A DNA stretch of 64,000 nt from Oscillospiraceae bacterium (GCA_016298065.1 JAEDDN010000002.1:124001-188000); one strand, 5' to 3'; counted from the first letter of the stretch, positions 42,274 to 51,488 are shown. Notes: generated by a model from the letters alone, not told the origin. Numbers and translations are program-made.

Positions 42274-43278
42274 ATGGCTGCTTATGATATCGGTATAGAT
42301 TTAGGTACTACAAAAATCATTATCTACAGAAGCGATAAGGGCATAGTTTTAAAAGAGCCTGCTATTGTTGCTTATAATAAGAAAACGGACGAGGTTGTTG
42401 CCGTAGGCGAACAGGCTTATAAAATGCTCGGCAAAACTCCTGAATATATTGTGGCTGAAAAACCGCTTAAAGACGGTGTTATTTCTAACCACAAATTAAC
42501 CGAGGTTATGATAAAGGAATTTATAAAGCGTGTTTGCGGTAACTTCTTTATTAAACCGAGAATTATTTTGTGTGTGCCCTCAATTACAACAGATGTTGAA
42601 AGACGTGCGGTTTTAGATACTGCTATGTCTGCAGGCGCAAGAAGAGTTGACCTTATAGACGAGCCTTTGGCCGCTGCGCTCGGAGCAGGTATAGATATAT
42701 TTAAGCCAAACGGCAATATGATTATTGATATCGGCGGAGGAACTACCGACGTTGCGGTTATTTCCCTAAACGGTATCGTTACCTCCGGCTCTGTTAAAAT
42801 TGCAGGAAACGCCTTTGACGAAGAAATTATAAAATTCTTTATGAATAAATATAAGCTTGCTATAGGTCAGCGTATGGCGGAACATATAAAAATGGAGATA
42901 GGTTGCGTATTTAACCCAAGCGACGAGTGCAAAACCATAGTTAAGGGCAGAAACCTTTTAAACAGCTATCCTCAGCAAATGGAGGTTTCTCAGACCGATA
43001 TATATGAAGTGCTTTTGGGCTTAGCCGAAAAGATTATTGATAAAATTCGTGAGGTTATGGAAATCACTCCTCCGGAGCTTATGGGCGACATATATGATAA
43101 CGGTATTAAGCTTACGGGCGGCGGCGCTCAATTAAAGGGCTTGGCAGAGCTTATTTCCGAAAACGTACAGATACCTGTAGAAGTAGTTGAAAATCCGGTT
43201 GAAGCTGTTTCAATCGGCACAGGTAAGGCGTTTAAGTATATCGATTCCTTTAACAGCGGATTTACAAATGTTCACTAA
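42274..43278 (+). CDS. MreB-family rod shape-determining protein
   Basis: About 334 residues from the ATG at 42274, with AAGGAGAGAAAAA before it. Actin-fold motifs: phosphate-1 DIGIDLGTTKIIIY, phosphate-2 MIIDIGGGTTDVAVISLNG, adenosine KLTGGGAQLKGLAELI, and connecting DLIDEPLAAALGAG. Could be MreB, Mbl or MreBH. The gene stands alone without mreCD, which favours an Mbl-type paralogue directing wall synthesis. It follows the cotJ operon but has its own spacing and probably its own promoter. Confidence 0.92.
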   Translation: MAAYDIGIDLGTTKIIIYRSDKGIVLKEPAIVAYNKKTDEVVAVGEQAYKMLGKTPEYIVAEKPLKDGVISNHKLTEVMIKEFIKRVCGNFFIKPRIILCVPSITTDVERRAVLDTAMSAGARRVDLIDEPLAAALGAGIDIFKPNGNMIIDIGGGTTDVAVISLNGIVTSGSVKIAGNAFDEEIIKFFMNKYKLAIGQRMAEHIKMEIGCVFNPSDECKTIVKGRNLLNSYPQQMEVSQTDIYEVLLGLAEKIIDKIREVMEITPPELMGDIYDNGIKLTGGGAQLKGLAELISENVQIPVEVVENPVEAVSIGTGKAFKYIDSFNSGFTNVH

Positions 43279-43304
43279 CAGATTAAAAAGTAAAAATTAA
43301 CTGT

Positions 43305-43336
43305 AAGAACAGCAAACCCTTTGGTTTGCTGTTCTT
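43305..43336. terminator. Bidirectional terminator
   Basis: AAGAACAGCAAACC and GGTTTGCTGTTCTT with loop CTTT, between the MreB-family gene and the converging amidase-domain gene. Confidence 0.9.
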
Positions 43337-43351
43337 TATACTTTTTAAGTC

Positions 43352-43837
43352 TTAATACACTCTTGCGCCCTCGATATGAATATACCGTATTTTATCGTAA
43401 GAATATAATGACAACGCTTTATTATATACGTCGTTAGTATGTGCGCTGACAAAAATTTCGCCATTTGATATGTCGGTTATTATAAGAGAATGATAAAACC
43501 TGCCGTCATAGCTGCCAAGCTGAATTATATCACCGAGGTTTACTTTACTTCTTAACACTGTTTTGCCGTATGGACCGACCGAAGCGTTATTTATAAGAAA
43601 ATTATAAAGATACTCTACACCTGTCCAAGCAGGCGCACGGTTATTAGGAGAAATATAATACCAGCCGAAAACCCTTTCATAATTTTGCACGGGTGCTCCT
43701 GCATAAAGGCACTGTGAAATAAAATTTGTGCAGTCCCCTCCTATTTCGTCAAAGGCAAAATAAGCGGGATTTCGCCTATACGCCCACTTTTTTGCGTATG
43801 CTAACGCCTTTTGTCTGTCGTAGTCTAAATTTTTCAA
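43352..43837 (-). CDS. Amidase-domain (Amidase_6/DUF1287-like) protein
   Basis: A 161-residue cytoplasmic-looking protein without a signal peptide. DYDRQKALAYAKKWAYRRNP at the start, the probable catalytic Cys in GGDCTNFISQCLYAG (near residue 36) and His in GRFYHSLIIT (near 117) match the Amidase_6 papain-like fold, frequent in Clostridia. The start is TTG at 43837 after ACGGTGATT. Substrate unknown. A peptidoglycan or peptide amide role is only a guess given the missing export signal. Confidence 0.85.
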   Translation of the reverse strand: MKNLDYDRQKALAYAKKWAYRRNPAYFAFDEIGGDCTNFISQCLYAGAPVQNYERVFGWYYISPNNRAPAWTGVEYLYNFLINNASVGPYGKTVLRSKVNLGDIIQLGSYDGRFYHSLIITDISNGEIFVSAHTNDVYNKALSLYSYDKIRYIHIEGARVY

Positions 43838-43884
43838 TTAAATCACCGTTTTAGCTTATGACTGTAAACGGTGTTTTGACACTA

Positions 43885-43919
43885 AAAAATCTGCGTATTT
43901 GATAAATACGCAGATTTTT
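43885..43919 (-). terminator. Terminator-like hairpin between amidase and glycosyltransferase genes
   Basis: AAAAATCTGCGTATTT (43885-43900) and AAATACGCAGATTTTT (43904-43919) form a 16-bp stem directly after the glycosyltransferase stop on the minus strand. Confidence 0.9.
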
Positions 43920-43920
43920 A

Positions 43921-45132
43921 CTACTGTCTTACTTCCAAAATATGAGTTTTTCTCTTTTTGCCGTCGCCCTTATCGGCTTCAAGCCTTTCATATATTTCGA
44001 GCAGATATTTTGCAAGTGTATCCTGCCCCGATTTTTTTACCGATTCTATTACCGAATATTTAAAGGCAAGCTTATCTTCTTCGGGCATATTTTTATATTC
44101 GAGCATATATTTATACATTTCCTTAGAATTTGTAAATATATATCCGTTTACTCCGCTTACAACCTGTCCTGCATTAAGCTCATCAAGTCTGTGAATTACG
44201 GGCAGACCCAAGGCCATAGCCTCAAGCATTGAAATTGAGTTTGTATCAGAAAGCGATGTGGTTACATAAAGCTGTGCGCAAGGGTAAATATTAACTAAAT
44301 CGTAATGCATAACCTTACCTGTAAATATAACCAAATCGTCTATATTTAACTGTTTTGCCTGCTCCATAAGGTCTTTTCTTGCAGGACCCTCGCCTATTAT
44401 CATAAGCTTTATTTTATCTTCACGTTTTACTTCTTTGGCAAAATAGTCAAGCAGTATATCTACGCTTTTTTCCTTACCGAGTCTACCGCAAAAGCACACT
44501 ACAAGCTCGTCGTCCTTAATGCCGTATTTTCTCTTATTTTCCTCTATCTTACCTGCGTCTACATTTTCGAGCTTAAAGGTATCCAAATCGACAGGATTGG
44601 GCACAACATTTACTTCTCTTGCAATTCCGCAGTCATTAAGATATTCCTGTACCTTTAAGGAAGGGCCTGTAATAGCGTTTGTCCTTTTAGTAAGGTACTT
44701 TAAATATCTGTGAGAAATGCGTTTCATAACAGGTATAAGAGGTTTCGGCGCAACATAGTAAAGATAATCGTCATACATAGTATGTAAGGTGTAAACCACC
44801 GGTACTTTAAGCTTTTTTGCAATCCCGAGCGCCGAAAACCCTATTCCGAATTCATTGTGAATATGAATAATGTCCGGATTAAACTTTTCGAGCATTTTAA
44901 GTCTGGTTTTACTTTTAGGCCATGCCACGCCATAACCGTAAAAACGCTTTATTTCCTTTGCCGGACAGCACAAAACACCTTCGTTTATATAGTGATGTCT
45001 TGTATTTTTATCAGAGGTAACCACAAGCACGTTATGTCCTGCCGCCACAAGTCCGTCTCTTAACGATTTAACGTGGGTAACCACGCCGTTTATATCAGGT
45101 AAATACGTTTCCGTAAATAATGCTATATTCAT
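43921..45132 (-). CDS. Glycosyltransferase family 4 protein
   Basis: About 403 residues from the ATG at 45132, served by GGAG 7 bases upstream. The start MNIALFTETYLPDINGVVTHVKSL is the classic opening of GT4 lipid and sugar transferases, such as diacylglycerol glucosyltransferases. The donor site shows VVCFCGRLGKEKSVDILLDYF and the ExxxxE-type SISMLEAMALGLPVI. The Lys/Arg-rich C-terminus (DKGDGKKRKTH) could aid membrane contact. A role in glycolipid synthesis is plausible. The acceptor is not determinable here. Its leader has TGCCC/GGGCA folding and the GGCAGAATGGAGATTATAA block shared with the ATPase B gene. Confidence 0.88.
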   Translation of the reverse strand: MNIALFTETYLPDINGVVTHVKSLRDGLVAAGHNVLVVTSDKNTRHHYINEGVLCCPAKEIKRFYGYGVAWPKSKTRLKMLEKFNPDIIHIHNEFGIGFSALGIAKKLKVPVVYTLHTMYDDYLYYVAPKPLIPVMKRISHRYLKYLTKRTNAITGPSLKVQEYLNDCGIAREVNVVPNPVDLDTFKLENVDAGKIEENKRKYGIKDDELVVCFCGRLGKEKSVDILLDYFAKEVKREDKIKLMIIGEGPARKDLMEQAKQLNIDDLVIFTGKVMHYDLVNIYPCAQLYVTTSLSDTNSISMLEAMALGLPVIHRLDELNAGQVVSGVNGYIFTNSKEMYKYMLEYKNMPEEDKLAFKYSVIESVKKSGQDTLAKYLLEIYERLEADKGDGKKRKTHILEVRQ

Positions 45133-45238
45133 TATAATCTCCATTCTGCCCTTTTGGGCAAATGTAATCTACTTTTTTATTATAACAGTAATAATTTTTG
45201 TTGTAAAGTTGTTTATGCAATCTATATTTCGGTTTATT

Positions 45239-45268
45239 TTGACAAATTCGGCGGTTTAGGATTATAAT
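45239..45268 (+). promoter_or_regulatory. Sigma-A promoter of hprK
   Basis: TTGACA (45239-45244), an 18-base spacer and TATAAT (45263-45268), about 75 bases before the hprK ATG. Confidence 0.75.
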
Positions 45269-45344
45269 TCCGGTTGAAATTAAATTTAAACTATTGTATG
45301 ATAATGATATAAATAAATTTTGTTTATTAAGCGGAGGAATTAAA

Positions 45345-46304
45345 ATGAGTACAGGCTTTACAGTACCACTTTCAAAAATAATCAAAGAATTTTCTCTTGA
45401 AGTAATCTGTGACAAAAAAGACGGCGAGGAAACTCTTATATCAAGTACGGACGTAAACCGTCCCGGCATTAACCTGACGGGCTTTTTTGAATACTTTGAC
45501 GCAAAGCGTATTCAAATTATGGGGAGAATGGAATTTGCCTATCTTGAAAATCTTTCTCCCGAGCAAAGAAAAAAGAGTATATTTAGTATGTTTGAGCAAA
45601 AATTTCCCTGTCTTGTGGTAACAAGAGGACTGGAAATTTTCCCGGAAATAAAAGAAGCTGCTTTGGCTAACGACATTGTTGTTTTGCGTACAACCGATTC
45701 TACCTCCAGCTTTTTGTCAGGTCTTATAAGCTATCTTAATGTAGAGCTTGCTCCGAGAATTACCCGACACGGCGTTTTTATTGAAATTTACGGCGAGGGT
45801 GTACTGATATTAGGCGAAAGCGGAGTAGGTAAAAGCGAAACAGCCATAGAGCTTGTAAAACGTGGTCACCGTCTTATTGCGGACGACGCAGTAGAAATAA
45901 GAAGAGTAAGCAATCGCAGTCTTGTAGGTTCATCGCCGCAAAATATCCGACACTTTTTAGAGCTTAGAGGTATAGGCATTATAAATGTAAGACGACTTTA
46001 CGGTATGGGCTCAATTAAGGTTACCGAAAAAATTGATATGATTATAAAAATGGAGCCTTGGGATTCCGAAAAGGTATACGACAGAATGGGAATGGAAAGC
46101 GAATATGCAAACATTTTAGGCATTGAAGTTCCGTCGCATACAATTCCGATTAAACCCGGAAGAAACTTGGCAATCATCTTAGAGGTTGCCGCTATGAATA
46201 ACCGTCAGAAAAAGATGGGTTACAATGCGGCAGAAGAGCTTATGCATAATTTGGGTATGCCTACCGACATTAACGGCAACAACGCCGATTGGGACACTTT
46301 TTAA
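45345..46304 (+). CDS. hprK: HPr kinase/phosphorylase
   Basis: Phosphorylates HPr on Ser46, linking glycolytic state to carbon catabolite repression. About 319 residues from the ATG at 45345 (GCGGAGGAAT site). The longer upstream frame has no ribosome binding site. Walker A GESGVGKSETAIEL and the family signature ELRGIGIINVRRLYGMGSI are present, with N-terminal LTGFFEYFDAKRIQIMG. It is not next to lgt or ptsH as in some Firmicutes. A terminator follows. Confidence 0.96.
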   Translation: MSTGFTVPLSKIIKEFSLEVICDKKDGEETLISSTDVNRPGINLTGFFEYFDAKRIQIMGRMEFAYLENLSPEQRKKSIFSMFEQKFPCLVVTRGLEIFPEIKEAALANDIVVLRTTDSTSSFLSGLISYLNVELAPRITRHGVFIEIYGEGVLILGESGVGKSETAIELVKRGHRLIADDAVEIRRVSNRSLVGSSPQNIRHFLELRGIGIINVRRLYGMGSIKVTEKIDMIIKMEPWDSEKVYDRMGMESEYANILGIEVPSHTIPIKPGRNLAIILEVAAMNNRQKKMGYNAAEELMHNLGMPTDINGNNADWDTF

Positions 46305-46312
46305 ACTACATA

Positions 46313-46345
46313 AAAAAAGCGGTAATTTTTTAATTACCGCTTTTT
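46313..46345. terminator. Bidirectional terminator between hprK and comF
   Basis: AGCGGTAATT and AATTACCGCT pair around TTTTT, flanked by A and T runs. The comF stop codon lies inside it. Confidence 0.88.
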
Positions 46346-47056
46346 ACTTTCTTTATCTGCTCTTAACCATTTAGCCTTACATACCGCAGTTACATATACC
46401 TTATCTGCTCCGCTAAGAATAAGCGTTTTTGCACATTCGTTTACGGTTGAGGAGGTTGTTATTACATCGTCTACAAGCAGTATGCTCTTGCCTTTTATTT
46501 TATCTTTATTATTTACCTTAAACGCTCCGTTTAGGTTGGTGCGTCTTAGTCTTGCGTTTAGAGTATGCTGATGTTTTGTAGACTTTATTTTGATTAAGGC
46601 ATCGTTAGCACACGCTTTACCTATTAAATTTGCTATGTGCTTTGATATTAAAAAGCTCTGATTATAACCTCGCTTTTTCATATCTCTTTTGGTCATTGGA
46701 ACCCCGCAGACAATATCTATTTTTCTATCGGTACCGTCAAAGGTTATATACTCTGTCATTATTTTAGCAAAGTTTTGGGCATAGTTAGGACAGTCATTAA
46801 ACTTAAAACGCTTTATCGCTTTTACCGTCTTGCGAGTATACTCAAGCGGTACTATCGCCTTTTTATAATAAAATCCGAAGCTATGACATTCGCATTTTTC
46901 TTTACCGCAAGCGGCACAAATACCTTTATCTATATAGTCAAGCTCATCATTACAGCTTTTACATAAACATTCGCTAAAGGATATAACCTCGTCACAAAAC
47001 GGACACCTATTCGGAAAAATTAAGCGTTTTATGTAGTTTAACAGGTTAAGGCGCAT
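46334..47056 (-). CDS. comF: ComF family protein
   Basis: A 240-residue protein. The N-terminal zinc-finger-like part has CPFCDEVISFSECLCKSCNDEL and CAACGKEKCECH (split at residues 18-60). The C-terminal phosphoribosyltransferase domain has GVPMTKRDMKKRGYNQSFLIS and the PRPP motif ILLVDDVITTSSTVNEC. In Bacillus, ComFC takes part in DNA uptake; whether this organism is competent is unknown. It follows a VanZ-family gene after 4 bases. Confidence 0.92.
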   Translation of the reverse strand: MRLNLLNYIKRLIFPNRCPFCDEVISFSECLCKSCNDELDYIDKGICAACGKEKCECHSFGFYYKKAIVPLEYTRKTVKAIKRFKFNDCPNYAQNFAKIMTEYITFDGTDRKIDIVCGVPMTKRDMKKRGYNQSFLISKHIANLIGKACANDALIKIKSTKHQHTLNARLRRTNLNGAFKVNNKDKIKGKSILLVDDVITTSSTVNECAKTLILSGADKVYVTAVCKAKWLRADKESKKR

Positions 47057-47060
47057 TATG

Positions 47061-47525
47061 CTATCCTCTTTTTTTCTTTCTCTTAACGGTAAAGGTCGTT
47101 ACAATATACACTATTAAAACCCCTGTAAGCACCCCGAAAAAATCTATAAATACGTCTCTTATTTCGCCGCTTCTGCCATCGGACATAAGCTGGATTGCCT
47201 CGTCGCAAATTGCGCTCATAACGCCTATAAACAGCACGTTTATCTTGCTTTGAAAGGTGTTTATCCTCTGAGAAACAAATATCATTGACGATAGTACTCC
47301 GAGCACGGCATACTCGGTAAAGTGGGCTGTTTTTCGCACTATAAAGGTAAGCATTTCTTCATCTGAGGAAACACCTATCTTTGTAAGCAGACCCACAAGC
47401 CTTGCTACTATTCCCCCGCTCATTTGAGAGGAAGTCGCAGCAGGCTGCCAAGAATTCCAAAATATAAATAATATCCAAACTGCTGCTAAGATTATAAATA
47501 TGTTTCTTTTTGTTTTTACCTTCAT
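47061..47525 (-). CDS. VanZ family membrane protein
   Basis: A 154-residue protein with four membrane segments. FWNSWQPAATSSQMSGG, FIVRKTAHFTEYAVLGVL and SAICDEAIQLMSDGRSGEIRDVFIDFFG are VanZ-family marks (VRK-AHF-EY and DE-Q---RS). VanZ itself gives low-level teicoplanin resistance, but most family members have no known role. The start has an ACGGAG site within the ACAGAAACGGAG block shared with two other genes in the window. Confidence 0.9.
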   Translation of the reverse strand: MKVKTKRNIFIILAAVWILFIFWNSWQPAATSSQMSGGIVARLVGLLTKIGVSSDEEMLTFIVRKTAHFTEYAVLGVLSSMIFVSQRINTFQSKINVLFIGVMSAICDEAIQLMSDGRSGEIRDVFIDFFGVLTGVLIVYIVTTFTVKRKKKRG

Positions 47526-47542
47526 ACAAAACTCCGTTTCTG

Positions 47543-49180
47543 TTATGATTTTTCAGCGTATCTAAACGACACTAAGCCATTTTGAGAATTTTTCATTATA
47601 CCCGTAGCCGATTTATTTAAAGCAAGGTAATCAGACTGGATGTAAAGCGGGATAAATACCGCTTGCTCTAACAAAAGTTTTTCGGCATTTTTAGTGTTTA
47701 TAAGTTTTGTGTTATCGTCGTCAGTGAGTAAAATATTACTTACATAATTATCGTACTGAGCGTTACTAAAGCCTATAAGGTTATTTTCGCTTTGAGAAGT
47801 AAAATCGTTTAACACCGCAAGCGGACTGTTATAGGCTGCGGTGTGTTTTCTTATGACAATATCAAAACTCGAAGACGATAATATTTCCTCATAATCCTCC
47901 GGGTCAATGTCGTTATCTATTGTGAGAAAGATGTTTAAATCCTTTTGGATAAGCTGTGAAATATAAGAAAAATACTGCTCGTTATCAACGCTGTCGTCAT
48001 AAGGTATAGTCACCGTTAAATTAGGTATTTGAGATATATTAAGCTCACCTTGTGCGCTTTGCAGATAGCCCTTTGCCGATTGTTCGTCATATACTACCGA
48101 ATTGTCTTCGTCATTTAATTCAGCGTAGCTTTTTTGACCTATGCTTATCGACTGCGGCAATATACTTTTTGTAACGCTTAAAAACTCAGGCAAAACATCT
48201 TCGTATTTCACACGGTCAAAACAGCTTGCAATCGCACGTCTGAAATTTAAGTTATTTAAAAGCGCAAAGTTTGTGTTTTCGGGAGTATTTTTTAAGTTAA
48301 ATTCCAAGCCCCAGACAGTATCGTTTGTTTCTATAAGGGTTATCGACTTACTGTTAAATACGCTGTCGTCAGGCACCCCTACAAAATTATATGCGTCTGT
48401 TTCGGAGCTTAAAAATCTGTCTAACAGCTCGTTTTCTTCGTCTTCGGTATTATCGCTGTAGCACACCCACAAAACAACGCTTCCTACTTTAACGTCGCTC
48501 TCATCATAGTAACTGTCGTTTTTTACAAGCTTTAAATACTGACCCGGCTTCCAGTAATCCACATAAAAAGCACCGTTGCAGATTATCTTGTCGGCGTCTA
48601 AGCCGTATTCCCCTTCGGTTTCATAAAAATATTTCTCGTTACACGGCATTGCCGCACAGGTAGTTAAAAGCTGAGTAAAAAGCGAGTTTTTATACTCAAG
48701 CTGTATTATAAGCTTATTGTCGCCGTCGGCTTTTACACCCACTTCGCTTGAATCCATAAGACCTTCGGCTATCTGATATGAATTTTTTATGCAATAAAAC
48801 GACGACGCAGACGCAGATTTTGTTTTAGGATCAAAAAGACGTCTGAAAGCAAACTCAAAGTCCTTTGCGGTAAGGTAATAGCCGTTAGACCACATAAGTC
48901 CGTCCTTTAAATAGAAGGTATAGGTAAGTCCGTCGTCGGATACGGTGTAGCTTTCTGCTGCCCCGTTTACAATATCGCCGTTTTCGTCAACCTTTAAAAG
49001 CCCCTCGAATACGTTATTTATAACCGTCATAGACTGCTCATCTTTTGCTGTTTGAGGGTCAAAGGTAACAGGCTCTGATGTAAGGTCATAGTTTATTTTT
49101 ATATCTTCGACTTTTTTGCAGGAGGTAACTGTCATTATGACAATAAGCGCCATAATAAAGCTTAATATTTTATTTTTCAC
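47543..49180 (-). CDS. Peptide/nickel-type ABC transporter substrate-binding lipoprotein
   Basis: A 545-residue OppA/DppA-family (SBP_bac_5) protein. The lipobox MTVTSC gives Cys21. SEPVTFDPQTAKDEQSMTVI, VFEGLLKVDENGDIVNGAAE, YTFYLKDGLMWSNG and the later NLNFRRAIASCFDR are the standard blocks. No permease or ATPase genes lie beside it, so it must work with a transporter encoded elsewhere or serve in signalling. Ligand unknown, oligopeptides most likely. Confidence 0.92.
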   Translation of the reverse strand: MKNKILSFIMALIVIMTVTSCKKVEDIKINYDLTSEPVTFDPQTAKDEQSMTVINNVFEGLLKVDENGDIVNGAAESYTVSDDGLTYTFYLKDGLMWSNGYYLTAKDFEFAFRRLFDPKTKSASASSFYCIKNSYQIAEGLMDSSEVGVKADGDNKLIIQLEYKNSLFTQLLTTCAAMPCNEKYFYETEGEYGLDADKIICNGAFYVDYWKPGQYLKLVKNDSYYDESDVKVGSVVLWVCYSDNTEDEENELLDRFLSSETDAYNFVGVPDDSVFNSKSITLIETNDTVWGLEFNLKNTPENTNFALLNNLNFRRAIASCFDRVKYEDVLPEFLSVTKSILPQSISIGQKSYAELNDEDNSVVYDEQSAKGYLQSAQGELNISQIPNLTVTIPYDDSVDNEQYFSYISQLIQKDLNIFLTIDNDIDPEDYEEILSSSSFDIVIRKHTAAYNSPLAVLNDFTSQSENNLIGFSNAQYDNYVSNILLTDDDNTKLINTKNAEKLLLEQAVFIPLYIQSDYLALNKSATGIMKNSQNGLVSFRYAEKS

Positions 49181-49385
49181 AGCTTTTCCCCCTTTTTTAA
49201 ATTAGCCGTTAATGAGACTTAAAATCTTGGTTAGAAGTTAATTATAACACCATCAATATTCTTATACAAGCGTTTAATGTTAATTTATTGTATATGACTT
49301 AACCGTTTTTTACTAAAAGTTACTTTTAGCTATAAATTTAAGCTTAGAATGTTACTCCAAAATTCCCATAAAAATACAATTCGCA

Positions 49386-49414
49386 TTGACTTTTTGTCGC
49401 AAATTAGATATAAT
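49386..49414 (+). promoter_or_regulatory. Consensus sigma-A promoter of glmS
   Basis: TTGACT (49386-49391), a 17-base spacer and TATAAT (49409-49414). The transcript would run about 60 bases before the glmS ribozyme begins. The region 49181-49385 is AT-rich with nothing else recognised. Confidence 0.85.
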
Positions 49415-49480
49415 ATCATAAAATAGTTTATAGGTAAATGCGAAATATATTAGAAAGGATTTTTTGACTTGTAAACTGAT

Positions 49481-49620
49481 AGCGCCAGACCTTTTTTCGC
49501 ATTATGGGTGACGAGGCAGAGAGTTATCGAAATTTTCGGCGGATGCTCTCTCGGCTCTTTTAGAGTCGTTATATTGTGTACAAAAGCAAAAAATTTATTC
49601 TGCTACAAAAACACAATAAT
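49481..49620 (+). ncRNA. glmS ribozyme/riboswitch
   Basis: AGCGCCAGACC (49481 onward) holds the cleavage site, expected between A49481 and G49482. The conserved core follows: GGTGACGAGGCAGAG, TTATCGAAATTTTCGGCGGATG and CTCTCGGCTCTTTTAGAG, matching the class closely. The 3' border near 49620 is approximate. Glucosamine-6-phosphate acts as cofactor for self-cleavage, which destabilises the glmS message and so lowers GlmS. Confidence 0.95.
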
Positions 49621-49655
49621 TTAATCACTTTGAATTTTGAAAGGATTTGAAATAT

Positions 49656-51476
49656 ATGTGCGGTATAGTTGGCTATGTAGGAACTAAAAACTCGGCGGAA
49701 ATTCTTGTGGACGGCTTGCGCAAGCTCGAATACAGAGGTTATGACTCCGCAGGTATCGCAGTATTTGAAAATGATGAAATTAAGGTTTGCAAGGCTAAGG
49801 GCAGACTCGACGACCTTGAAGAAAAAATGTCTGTAGAGGGCGTACCGCAAGGTGTTTGCGGTATAGGACATACACGCTGGGCAACTCACGGCGAACCCAG
49901 CGATATAAATTCTCACCCTCATTCCAGTAAGACCTTATCAATAGTTCACAACGGAATTATCGAAAATTATATTGAACTAAAAGCAAAGCTTATAAAAAAA
50001 GGCTATGTTTTTGAATCGCAAACCGATACTGAGGTTGTTGCAAAATTACTTGATTATTATTACGACGGTAAACCTTTTGAAACCATAAAAAAGGTTATCG
50101 GCGCAGTAAAGGGCTCTTATGCCTTGGGAATTATCTTTAAAGACTTCCCTAACCAGTTATTTGCTGTAAGAAAGGATAGCCCTCTTATAGTAGGCGTAGG
50201 CGAAAACGAAAACTTTATCGCCTCGGATATTCCGGCTATATTAAAGTATACTAACAAATACTATCTTATAGACGAAAATGAAATCGTTATTCTCACTAAG
50301 GATAATGTATCTATATTAAGCTTAGATCAAGAAGCTATCGAAAAAGAGCTTTTTACTGCTACTTGGGATATTGAAGCTGCGGAAAAATGCGGTTATGCTC
50401 ACTTTATGTTAAAGGAAATCTTTGAACAGCCTGAAGCGTGGAACAAAACCGTTTCTCCGAGAATTACAGACGGCTTTCCGAATTTAGATGTAGACTCCTT
50501 AACAGATGAGCTTTTAAAAGGCGTTGAGAAAATACATATTGTAGCTTGCGGTACCGCTATGCACGCAGGTATGGTCGGCAAAAACGTTATCGAAAGTATG
50601 GTTCGTATCCCTACCGACGTTTGTATTGCTTCGGAGTTCAGATATTCTAACCCTATACTTTCCAAAAAAGATTTAGTTATAATTATTTCTCAGTCGGGCG
50701 AAACCGCCGACACGCTGGCGGCTTTAAGGCTTGCTAAGCAAAACGGCGTTCACACGCTTGCGGTAGTAAATGTTGTAGGCTCATCTATCGCAAGAGAAGC
50801 TGACAGCGTTATATACACTTGGGCAGGTCCTGAAATTGCCGTTGCAAGTACAAAGGCATATATGGTTCAGCTTTCGGTTATGTACTTATTTGCTCTAAAG
50901 CTTGCTTTGGTAAAGGGCACATTGAGCGAAGATAAGGTAAGAGAGTATTGCGGCGCATTACTTGATATACCTCAAAAGATGTCAGATTTGCTCGAAAAAT
51001 GTGAAGATATTAAGTATTTCTCCTCAAGATTCCAAAATGCCGAAAATCTCTTCTTTATCGGCAGAGGTCTTGACTATGCGCTTTCCTTGGAAGCGTCATT
51101 AAAGCTCAAAGAAATTTCTTATATACACAGCGAAGCTTATGCCGCAGGAGAATTAAAACACGGTACAATCTCGCTTATTACCGATAATATCCCTGTTATT
51201 GCAATAGCTACGCAGGAAAATCTTTATGAAAAAACCATAAGCAATATCAAAGAGGTTGCTACCAGAGGCGCTAAGGTTTTACTTATTGTAAACGAAGCGT
51301 TTGAGGTTGACGAAAGTATTGCAAAATATATCTTTAAGATACCTACTGTAGACGCTGTGCTTATGCCTGTTCTTACGATAATTCCTTTACAGTTATTTGC
51401 GTATTACACCTCTGTTTTAAAGGGCTGTGACGTAGATAAACCTCGTAACCTTGCTAAATCAGTTACTGTTGAATAG
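49656..51476 (+). CDS. glmS: Glutamine--fructose-6-phosphate aminotransferase
   Basis: Makes glucosamine-6-phosphate from fructose-6-phosphate and glutamine. 606 residues from the ATG at 49656, so that Met removal exposes the catalytic Cys of MCGIVGYVG. A TTG 9 bases upstream would bury it. The glutaminase domain has GHTRWATHGEPSDINSHPH. Two SIS domains have ISQSGETADTLAALRLA and SEAYAAGELKHGTI. The C-terminus ends NLAKSVTVE as in the family. Confidence 0.98.
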   Translation: MCGIVGYVGTKNSAEILVDGLRKLEYRGYDSAGIAVFENDEIKVCKAKGRLDDLEEKMSVEGVPQGVCGIGHTRWATHGEPSDINSHPHSSKTLSIVHNGIIENYIELKAKLIKKGYVFESQTDTEVVAKLLDYYYDGKPFETIKKVIGAVKGSYALGIIFKDFPNQLFAVRKDSPLIVGVGENENFIASDIPAILKYTNKYYLIDENEIVILTKDNVSILSLDQEAIEKELFTATWDIEAAEKCGYAHFMLKEIFEQPEAWNKTVSPRITDGFPNLDVDSLTDELLKGVEKIHIVACGTAMHAGMVGKNVIESMVRIPTDVCIASEFRYSNPILSKKDLVIIISQSGETADTLAALRLAKQNGVHTLAVVNVVGSSIAREADSVIYTWAGPEIAVASTKAYMVQLSVMYLFALKLALVKGTLSEDKVREYCGALLDIPQKMSDLLEKCEDIKYFSSRFQNAENLFFIGRGLDYALSLEASLKLKEISYIHSEAYAAGELKHGTISLITDNIPVIAIATQENLYEKTISNIKEVATRGAKVLLIVNEAFEVDESIAKYIFKIPTVDAVLMPVLTIIPLQLFAYYTSVLKGCDVDKPRNLAKSVTVE

Positions 51477-51488
51477 TAAATAGAAATA

